A stretch of 64,000 nucleotides of DNA. Source: Gallionella sp. GTDB lineage: Bacteria > Pseudomonadota > Gammaproteobacteria > Burkholderiales > Gallionellaceae. The position numbers and the translations under genes were made by a program. This document shows positions 55,652-64,000 of this stretch, piece after piece (the first letter of the stretch is position 1; every line of letters begins with the position of its first letter). Under the pieces are notes generated by a model. The model was not told the DNA's origin. It worked only from the letters and a program-made list of their open reading frames with translations, and ran no database searches. The stretch covers positions 45,188 to 109,187 of the forward strand of contig JAQTLM010000009.1 of NCBI GenBank assembly GCA_028714895.1. Direction: 5' to 3'.

Positions 55652-57601
55652 ATGACAGCATTCAACGTCGCACAGAAAATCCTGCTGGCCAATGCGGCCG
55701 GGGGATTGAAGCAGCTCCCCGAACCGGGGCAACCGCTGGAAATTCAGTTCACCCACACCCTTTACCAGGATGCCACCGGCACCGCCGCCGCGCTCGCCTT
55801 CGAGAAGATGGGCGTGGATCGTGTGAAGACCACTTCGGTCATCGTGGTGGATCACAAGACTCTGCAAGTAGGTTACATCGATGGCGACGACCACCGCTAC
55901 CTCGAGACCTTCAGCAAGAAATACGGCTGCTGGTTCTCGCGCGGCGGCCTCGGCATCTGCCACAGCGTGTTCCTGGAAGATTTCGCGACTCCCGGCAAGT
56001 CGGTGATCGGTTCCGACTCGCACACCACCAACGCCGGTGGCATGGGCATGCTGGCGATGGGCGCGGGCGGCACGGACGTGAGCTTCGCGATGGCCGGCAC
56101 TTCCTACAAGATCGAGATGCCGAAAGTGGTGCAGGTGAACCTCACCGGCGCGCTGCATCCTGGCGTGCTCGCCAAGGACGTGATCCTGAACGTGCTCAAG
56201 GTGATCGGCATCAAGGGCAATAAGGACATCTGCCTGGAATACACCGGCCTGGGACTGAAGAGCCTGAATGTCACCGACCGTGCCACCATCTGCAACATGG
56301 GCACCGAGGCCGGCGTCGCCTTCTCGATTTTCCCGTCCGATGAAATCACCAAGGCCTACCTCGAAGGACGCAAGCGCACAAACGACTTCAAGCCGCTGGC
56401 CGCCGACCCGGGCGCGACCTACTCGCGCACCGTCGAGATCGACCTTTCGGCGCTGGAGCCAACCATCGCGCTGTACCCGCGCCTGAAGGGCATGGAGCCG
56501 GTCAAGAAGCATGCCGGGATGCCGATCGATGCCGTGTTCATCGGCAGTTGCACCAACTCCAACTACGAGAACCTGGCGCGCGTCGGCGAGCTGCTGCGCG
56601 GCAAAAAAGTCAAGGTCGATACCGCCATCGCGCCCGGCTCGCAAGCCATCGCGCGCCAACTGGCGGCGGCGGGCTATCTGGAAATCTTCTACGCCGCCGG
56701 TGTGCGCGTGATGGAAAACGCCTGTAGCGCGTGTATCGGTCAGGGTTTCAGCCCACCCAGCAATGGCGTGATGCTGTCCACCGCTAACCGCAACTTCGAA
56801 GGCCGTTCCGGCACCGAAACCGCCGCTGTGCATCTGGTCAGTCCGGTGACTGCCGCCGCGAGCGCCGTGATGGGTTGCCTGACCGACCCGCGCGATCTGC
56901 TCGGCGACAATCCCGATTTCGCGTTCAAGCTGGTTCCGCCGGTGGTCGATATGGACGCCTATGTCGCGCCGTTGCCGCCTGCGGAAGCCGCCAAGGTGGT
57001 GATGCGCTACGGCCCCGACATTGCGCCGCTGCCGACGCTGGATCCATTGCCGGCCAAGCTGTCCGGTGAGGTTCTGCTCAAGCTCGGCAACGAGATCACG
57101 ACCGATCATATCCAGCCTGCCGGCAAGTACCTGTCGCTGCGTTCCAATGCGGATGAATACGCCAAGCAGGCGACCTTTGTCCAGGTGGACAAGACCTTCA
57201 GCACCCGTGCGGCGGCAGTGCGCGATGCGGGCGGCCACGGCTTCATCGTGGCGGGCGACGGTTATGGCATGGGCAGCTCGCGCGAGCACGCCGGACTGTG
57301 CCCGCGCATCCTTGGTGTTCGCGCCATTATTGCCAAAGGCTTCGAGCGCATCCACCTGGCCAACCTTGCCAATTTCGGCATTCTGGGACTGACCTTCGAA
57401 AATCCGGCTGATCTTGAGCGCATCCAACAGGGCGCCAAAGTGTCCCTCGATACCTCAGGCTTGGAAAGCGGCCAGCTCAAGCTGGTGGTGGATGGCGTCG
57501 GCGACATGCCTCTCAAGCTAGCGCAGGGCAAGGAAGACATTCCGATGATCCGTGCAGGCGGAGCGCTCTCGTTGTTCGCCAGCCAGATGAAGGCGGCCTG
57601 A
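55652..57601 (+). CDS. acn: Aconitate hydratase (Aquifex-type short aconitase)
   Basis: A 649-residue aconitase of the compact type also found in Aquifex. The [4Fe-4S] ligands are Cys300 (IGSCTNSN), Cys358 and Cys361 (NACSACIGQG). Substrate motifs SDSHTTNAGG and the C-terminal swivel-domain GMGSSREHA are present. It is much shorter than AcnA or AcnB (about 890 and 860 residues), so it is not the standard proteobacterial enzyme and was likely acquired with the island. It interconverts isocitrate and citrate for the lyase encoded upstream. Confidence 0.92.
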   Translation: MTAFNVAQKILLANAAGGLKQLPEPGQPLEIQFTHTLYQDATGTAAALAFEKMGVDRVKTTSVIVVDHKTLQVGYIDGDDHRYLETFSKKYGCWFSRGGLGICHSVFLEDFATPGKSVIGSDSHTTNAGGMGMLAMGAGGTDVSFAMAGTSYKIEMPKVVQVNLTGALHPGVLAKDVILNVLKVIGIKGNKDICLEYTGLGLKSLNVTDRATICNMGTEAGVAFSIFPSDEITKAYLEGRKRTNDFKPLAADPGATYSRTVEIDLSALEPTIALYPRLKGMEPVKKHAGMPIDAVFIGSCTNSNYENLARVGELLRGKKVKVDTAIAPGSQAIARQLAAAGYLEIFYAAGVRVMENACSACIGQGFSPPSNGVMLSTANRNFEGRSGTETAAVHLVSPVTAAASAVMGCLTDPRDLLGDNPDFAFKLVPPVVDMDAYVAPLPPAEAAKVVMRYGPDIAPLPTLDPLPAKLSGEVLLKLGNEITTDHIQPAGKYLSLRSNADEYAKQATFVQVDKTFSTRAAAVRDAGGHGFIVAGDGYGMGSSREHAGLCPRILGVRAIIAKGFERIHLANLANFGILGLTFENPADLERIQQGAKVSLDTSGLESGQLKLVVDGVGDMPLKLAQGKEDIPMIRAGGALSLFASQMKAA

Positions 57602-59920
<2,319 letters not shown>

Positions 59921-59929
59921 TTAGAAGGA

Positions 59930-60017
59930 GTAGGTCGGGTTAGCGGCTTTATCGCGTAACCCGACATAACCTGCACGGTCGGGTTACGGTGCAACTACCG
60001 CACCTAACCCGACCTAC
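59930..60017. repeat. GTAGGTCGGGTTA...TAACCCGACCTAC palindromic repeat
   Basis: Fills most of the icd-sucC gap. The outer ends are complementary and two inner GGGTTA/TAACCC hairpins are nested. Third member of the class seen at 52613 and 57620. Confidence 0.85.
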
Positions 60018-60050
60018 ATGTTCAATCGACAACAACTTTAGGAAATTCAA

Positions 60051-61211
60051 ATGAACTTGCATGAATATCAGGCCAAGCAGGTGTTGCGCGAATATGGCAT
60101 TGCCACACCGCGCGGCGCGGCGATAGACAGCGTCTCCCAGGCGGACGGCGCGATTGCGGAGCTGGGCGGCAACGCCTGGGTGGTCAAGGCGCAGATCCAC
60201 GCCGGCGGTCGCGGCAAGGCCGGCGGCGTGAAACTGGTGCGCTCGCCAGAGGCGGTCAAGGAGGCGGCGAATGCGCTGCTCGGCAAAGTGCTGGTGACTT
60301 ACCAGAATGCGCCCGAAGGACAGATGGTGTCGCGCCTGTTGATCGAAGAGACGCTGCCGATTGCGCGCGAGCTTTACATCAGCCTGACGGTGGATCGCGA
60401 GACCGAACGCGTCGCGCTGGTCGCGTCGAGCGAGGGCGGCATGGAGATCGAGGAAGTTGCCGAACACTCCCCGGAAAAAATTCTGAAAGAATTCTGCGAT
60501 CCGCTGCTCGGCCTGCAGGACTTCCAGTGCCGCGCGCTGGCCTTCGGCCTCAAGCTGGAAGGCACGCAGATCGCCGAGTTCGGCAATCTGGCCAAGAACC
60601 TGTACAAGTTGTTCATCGAGAATGACCTGGCGATGGCCGAGATCAACCCGCTGATTGTGACCGCGACCGGCAACCTGGTGGCGCTCGACTGCAAGATCGG
60701 CGTCGACGACAACGCGGTGTTCCGCCACAAGAAGCTGGCCGCGATGAACGACAACAGCCAGATCGACCCGAAAGAAGTCGCCGCGAAAGAATGCGAAATC
60801 AGCTACATCGCGCTGTCCGGCAACATCGGCTGCATGGTCAACGGCGCAGGACTGGCGATGGCGACCATGGATTTGATCAAGCTGCACGGCGGCCAGCCCG
60901 CCAACTTCCTCGATGTCGGCGGCGGTGCCACGGCTGAAGTGGTGACCAAGGCGTTCAAGATCATCCTGTCCGACAGCAACGTCAAGGCGATTCTGGTCAA
61001 CATCTTCGGCGGCATCATGCGCTGCGACATCATCGCGACCGGCATCATCGCCGCAGTCAAGGAAGTGGGCGTGAAAGTGCCGGTGATCGTGCGCCTCGAA
61101 GGCACCAACGTCGAACTGGGGCAGAAGATGCTCGCCGAAAGCGGCGTCGGCGTGATCTCCGCCAGCGACATGACCGACGCGGCCAAGCGTGCAGTGGCCG
61201 CAGTTCAGTGA
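60051..61211 (+). CDS. sucC: Succinyl-CoA synthetase beta subunit
   Basis: A 386-residue ATP-grasp subunit starting [38 protein letters not shown] and the Mg-binding AEINPLIVT are intact. The C-terminal domain shows [20 protein letters not shown]. With SucD it makes succinyl-CoA from succinate at the expense of ATP in the reductive direction. The gene ends 13 bases before sucD. The usual neighbours sucAB (2-oxoglutarate dehydrogenase) are not here. Confidence 0.97.
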   Translation: MNLHEYQAKQVLREYGIATPRGAAIDSVSQADGAIAELGGNAWVVKAQIHAGGRGKAGGVKLVRSPEAVKEAANALLGKVLVTYQNAPEGQMVSRLLIEETLPIARELYISLTVDRETERVALVASSEGGMEIEEVAEHSPEKILKEFCDPLLGLQDFQCRALAFGLKLEGTQIAEFGNLAKNLYKLFIENDLAMAEINPLIVTATGNLVALDCKIGVDDNAVFRHKKLAAMNDNSQIDPKEVAAKECEISYIALSGNIGCMVNGAGLAMATMDLIKLHGGQPANFLDVGGGATAEVVTKAFKIILSDSNVKAILVNIFGGIMRCDIIATGIIAAVKEVGVKVPVIVRLEGTNVELGQKMLAESGVGVISASDMTDAAKRAVAAVQ

Positions 61212-61224
61212 ATAGGAAAACACC

Positions 61225-62106
61225 ATGAGCGTTCTCGTAAATAAAAACACCAAAGTCCTGTGCCAGGGTTTCACCGGCAAGCAGGGTACATTCCACTCCG
61301 AACAGGCGATCGCCTACGGCACCCAGATGGTCGGCGGCGTGACGCCGGGCAAGGGCGGCCAGTCTCACCTCGGCCTGCCGGTGTTCGACACCATGCGCGA
61401 CGCGGTGCGTGCCACCGGCGCAGATGCCACGATGATCTACGTGCCGCCCGGTTTCGCCGCTGACGGCATCATGGAAGCGGCAGATGCCGGAATCAGGGTG
61501 ATCGTCTGCATCACCGAAGGCATCCCGGTGCTGGACATGCTCAACGTCAAGGCCGCGCTGCGCGCCAACGACGCCATCCTGATCGGCCCGAACTGCCCCG
61601 GCATCATCACGCCGGGCGAATGCAAGATCGGCATCATGCCCGGCTTCATCCACAAGAAGGGCAAGGTCGGCGTGGTGTCGCGCTCCGGCACGCTCACCTA
61701 CGAAGCGGTGTTTCAGACCACCAGGCTCGGCTTGGGACAATCCACCTGCATCGGCATCGGCGGCGACCCGATCAAGGGGCTGGATTTCATCGACTGCCTG
61801 AAGATGTTTCAGGACGATCCCGAAACCGAGGCGATCATCATGGTCGGCGAAATCGGCGGCAACCGCGAGGAAGCGGCGGCGGAATACATCAAGGCGCACA
61901 TCACCAAGCCAGTGGCCGGCTACATCGCCGGACAGACCGCGCCCAAGGGCAAGCGCATGGGCCATGCCGGCGCGATCATCGCCGGCGGCAAGGGGCTGGC
62001 ATCGGACAAGATGGCCGCGCTCGAAGCGGCCGGCGTGGTAGTGTCCAAATCGCCCGCCGGACTGGGCGAGGCGGTGGTCGAGGCGATCAGCAGAAAAGGC
62101 AAGTAA
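61225..62106 (+). CDS. sucD: Succinyl-CoA synthetase alpha subunit
   Basis: A 293-residue CoA-binding subunit starting [20 protein letters not shown]. The active-site phosphohistidine is His247 in [13 protein letters not shown]. It pairs with SucC. It is the last gene of the + strand reverse-TCA series; two hairpins, the second a clear intrinsic terminator, follow within 85 bases. Confidence 0.97.
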   Translation: MSVLVNKNTKVLCQGFTGKQGTFHSEQAIAYGTQMVGGVTPGKGGQSHLGLPVFDTMRDAVRATGADATMIYVPPGFAADGIMEAADAGIRVIVCITEGIPVLDMLNVKAALRANDAILIGPNCPGIITPGECKIGIMPGFIHKKGKVGVVSRSGTLTYEAVFQTTRLGLGQSTCIGIGGDPIKGLDFIDCLKMFQDDPETEAIIMVGEIGGNREEAAAEYIKAHITKPVAGYIAGQTAPKGKRMGHAGAIIAGGKGLASDKMAALEAAGVVVSKSPAGLGEAVVEAISRKGK

Positions 62107-62119
62107 TGGTGCAGGGCAC

Positions 62120-62143
62120 GGCATTTCCTTCGCGGGAAATGCC
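62120..62143 (+). other. Hairpin after sucD
   Basis: Nine-base arms GGCATTTCC (62120-62128) and GGAAATGCC (62135-62143) with a six-base loop, 14 bases beyond the sucD stop. Confidence 0.6.
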
Positions 62144-62157
62144 ATGCTCTTCCAATC

Positions 62158-62190
62158 AAAGGGCGCGATTCATCGCGCCCTTTTGTTTTC
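62158..62190 (+). terminator. Intrinsic terminator of the acl-suc series
   Basis: An 11-bp stem (AAAGGGCGCGA at 62158-62168 with 62173-62183) and loop TTCA, followed by TGTTTTC. It closes the + strand reverse-TCA block. Confidence 0.85.
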
Positions 62191-62273
62191 TGATGCCCAA
62201 ATGGCGGGTGTCACGGGGCGGCGGAAAACGCTATCATGCACAAGCTGCGCGATAAGCAGAAGGGGAAAAGGGA

Positions 62274-62798
62274 ATGGCTGACAAGAAGCTGGTTGCGTCT
62301 GTGGAGCAGATCGAATCGAGGATGTTTATCATTCGCGGGCAGAAGGTCATGCTCAGTACGCACTTGGCTGAACTGTATGAAGTCGAGCCACGGATACTGG
62401 TTCGAGCCGTCAAACGCAACATCGGGCGTTTCCCGGAAGACTTCATGTTTCAATTGAACAGCGAAGAGTTTGCCAACTTGAAATCCCAAATTGGGATTTC
62501 AAGTTGGGGCGGGATAAGAACGGCTCCTTACGCCTTCACCGAACAGGGGGTTGCCATGCTCTCCAGCGTCCTGCACAGCGACCGCGCCATTCAGGTCAAC
62601 ATTGAAATCATGCGCGCCTTCGTGCGCCTGCGGCAGATGCTGTCCTCTAACGCCGAACTTTCCCGCAAGATGGCCGCGCTCGAAAAGAAATACGACATCC
62701 AGTTCAAAGCGGTATTCGAAGCCATCCGCGAACTCATGACCCCGCTGGAACCGAAGAAAAAACGCCCCATCGGCTTTGCACCGTGGAAGGAAAAGTGA
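62274..62798 (+). CDS. ORF6N-domain protein, copy 1
   Basis: A 174-residue protein with an N-terminal ORF6N domain ([30 protein letters not shown]...FPEDFMFQL), a putative DNA-binding module of phage and accessory genes. It is followed by [16 protein letters not shown] and a coiled-coil tail. It ends in the 14-residue [14 protein letters not shown] shared exactly with the second copy. The variable segment between the two conserved blocks contains a 35-base near-perfect palindrome. The function is unknown; regulation of a mobile element is the usual guess. Confidence 0.85.
   Translation: MADKKLVASVEQIESRMFIIRGQKVMLSTHLAELYEVEPRILVRAVKRNIGRFPEDFMFQLNSEEFANLKSQIGISSWGGIRTAPYAFTEQGVAMLSSVLHSDRAIQVNIEIMRAFVRLRQMLSSNAELSRKMAALEKKYDIQFKAVFEAIRELMTPLEPKKKRPIGFAPWKEK
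62473..62507. repeat. Palindrome inside ORF6N copy 1
   Basis: Exact 17-base arms (62473-62489 and 62491-62507) around a single central A, with centre CCCAAATTGGG. It lies within codons for the variable segment between FQL and PYAFTE. Confidence 0.85.
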
Positions 62799-62831
62799 TG
62801 CTGACCCTTTCGGCTTCAAACACTAATAACT

Positions 62832-62899
62832 CGTCACACCGGCGAAGGCCGGTGTCCAGCCCATTGAAACAACTGGATTCCGGCCTTCGCCGGAATGAC
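62832..62899. repeat. Inverted pair of CGTCA..CCGGCGAAGG hairpins
   Basis: Two 28-base hairpins in opposite orientation (62832-62859 and about 62872-62899), separated by 12 bases. They are the same family as the intragenic copy at 10265-10292 and lie between the two ORF6N genes. Confidence 0.8.
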
Positions 62900-63020
62900 A
62901 AGAATGTGAATTTTTGAGGTGCTCTTATACCGTTCCTGTGGGCAAGCGTTGCGAGTGTCGCGATGCGCCGGAAACAGCTATCATGCCCAAGCTGCGCGGT
63001 AAGCAGAAGGGGAGAGGGGT

Positions 63021-63557
63021 ATGGCCGGTAAGAAGTCGCTTGTTGTTGCTGAAAGCATCGAAACAAAAATTCTGACCATACGCGGGCAGAAGGCTATGCT
63101 GGATGCTGACCTTGCGGAACTCTATGGCGTTGAAACAAGGGTGCTGAATCAGGCGGTCAAGCGGAATATAGAGCGATTTCCTGAAGACTTCATGTTTCAG
63201 CTTACGGCAGCCGAGAAGGCGGAGGTGGTCACAAATTGTGATCACCTCGCCAAGCTGAAGTTTTCGCCATCCTTGCCGTATGCCTTCACTGAGCATGGCG
63301 CCATCATGGCGGCCAGTGTACTGAATTCACCGCGAGCGGTCGAAATCAGTGTCCACGTCGTGCGCGCCTTCGTCCATCTGCGCGAACTGGTTTCCGGCCA
63401 TAAGGAGCTTGCGCAAAAGCTCAACCAACTGGAACGCAAGGTCGGCGCACATGACCGCGCCATTGCTGAGTTGATAAACGCCATCCGCGAACTGATGACT
63501 CCGGCAGAGCCGAAGAAAAAACGCCCCATCGGCTTTGCGCCGTGGAAAGAAAAATGA
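63021..63557 (+). CDS. ORF6N-domain protein, copy 2
   Basis: A 178-residue paralogue of the protein at 62274. It has the same layout: [55 protein letters not shown], coiled coil and identical [14 protein letters not shown] end. The leader upstream of both genes is also similar, so a whole unit was duplicated. A 27-base palindrome sits at the position equivalent to that in copy 1 but with different sequence. A Dam-type methyltransferase gene follows. Confidence 0.87.
   Translation: MAGKKSLVVAESIETKILTIRGQKAMLDADLAELYGVETRVLNQAVKRNIERFPEDFMFQLTAAEKAEVVTNCDHLAKLKFSPSLPYAFTEHGAIMAASVLNSPRAVEISVHVVRAFVHLRELVSGHKELAQKLNQLERKVGAHDRAIAELINAIRELMTPAEPKKKRPIGFAPWKEK
63222..63248. repeat. Palindrome inside ORF6N copy 2
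   Basis: Thirteen-base arms (63222-63234 and 63236-63248, one mismatch) around a central A, with centre CACAAATTGTG. It occupies the same site in the gene as the unrelated palindrome of copy 1. Confidence 0.8.
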
Positions 63558-63795
63558 TGCTGCCCTTTTATTCTTCTGTTGCCCATAGTGCGGGTGTCGC
63601 AAGGTGTCGGCGGCTGTCAATAAAAAGAAGCTACCCATCAACTTTTCTTAGTGAAAGAATAGAACGATGCAGATCCCTTTGATCCAGCCTTTGATCCAAT
63701 GAAATAACCCTGAAAATACAGTCGGCTGTTAATACGGCATATTTTTCCACAACTTGCCCCTTATAACTCTATTTAAATGTGAAGAATGATAAAGA

Positions 63796-64000
63796 ATGAG
63801 TAATTCCCGCGCTCTCAAAACATCTCGGGATTTCATCACGCGCCCTTTGCTTAAATGGGCTGGCGGTAAGTCCCAACTTCTGGGCGAGATCATCCCAAAA
63901 ATGCCTCAAAAATATGATCGCTTCATAGAGCCATTTTTTGGTGGCGGTGCGCTGTTTTTTGCTGTACACCCAGTGGGCGGCATCATCGCTGACAGCAATC
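63796..64000 (+). CDS. Dam-type (D12 class) DNA adenine methyltransferase, 5' part
   Basis: The first 68 codons of an adenine methyltransferase, cut by the window end. The SAM-binding LLKWAGGKSQLLGEI and the FxGxG-type motif RFIEPFFGGGALFF are those of Dam/D12-class enzymes, followed by the IIADSN segment. Next to two ORF6N genes it may belong to a mobile or restriction locus that continues beyond the window. The recognition site cannot be read from this part. Confidence 0.88.
   Translation, partial: MSNSRALKTSRDFITRPLLKWAGGKSQLLGEIIPKMPQKYDRFIEPFFGGGALFFAVHPVGGIIADSN

Overview
The window looks like chromosome of a betaproteobacterium, most likely of the Nitrosomonadales/Gallionellales kind. 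The order hflK-hflC-DUF2065-hisZ-purA-tRNA-Leu-rnr-rlmB at the left end is typical of that class, the base composition is moderately GC-rich, and the intergenic spaces are full of short palindromic repeats of betaproteobacterial type. The lineage is inferred from synteny and from how the proteins read; no search was run.

Layout. (1) 0-8.4 kb: housekeeping genes on the + strand, with a divergent tRNA-Leu(CAG) whose promoter overlaps the rnr start codon. (2) 8.4-14.8 kb: an accessory patch with an MmeI-like fused restriction/methylation enzyme that has palindromic repeats built into its reading frame, hypothetical genes, an addiction-module antitoxin beside an internally deleted toxin, and a phosphoribosyltransferase. 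(3) 14.8-24.4 kb, - strand: a probable long operon reading korA-korB-[2Fe-2S]/[4Fe-4S] protein-fumarate-reductase-like flavoprotein-NuoF-like protein-Memo-AMMECR1-radical SAM enzyme-hydrolase. (4) 24.6-36.6 kb, - strand: gamma-carbonic anhydrase, amidase, succinate-semialdehyde dehydrogenase, proton-translocating transhydrogenase pntAB, a CitE-like lyase and two-subunit pyruvate carboxylase. (5) 37.3-62.1 kb, + strand, divergent from block 4: pyruvate:ferredoxin oxidoreductase, pyruvate phosphate dikinase, apbE-rseC-rnfABCDGEH, a two-gene ATP-citrate lyase with a 900-residue large subunit, aconitase, monomeric NADP isocitrate dehydrogenase and sucCD, closed by a strong terminator. (6) 62.2-64 kb: two tandem ORF6N-domain paralogues and the start of a Dam-type adenine methyltransferase.

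Together, blocks 3-5 encode nearly all of a reductive (reverse) TCA cycle for CO2 fixation: citrate cleavage, fumarate reduction, succinyl-CoA synthesis, 2-oxoglutarate and pyruvate synthases, isocitrate formation, aconitase, and pyruvate to PEP or oxaloacetate. Its electron supply is also present: Rnf for reduced ferredoxin, PntAB for NADPH, and a NuoF-like subunit that may feed NADH to fumarate reduction. Only malate dehydrogenase and fumarase are missing from the window. Most described autotrophic betaproteobacteria use the Calvin cycle, so a consolidated reverse-TCA island with an ATP-citrate lyase that resembles the divergent 'type II' enzyme is the main discovery candidate. The embedded AmmeMemoRadiSam trio, whose function is unknown to me, is the second.
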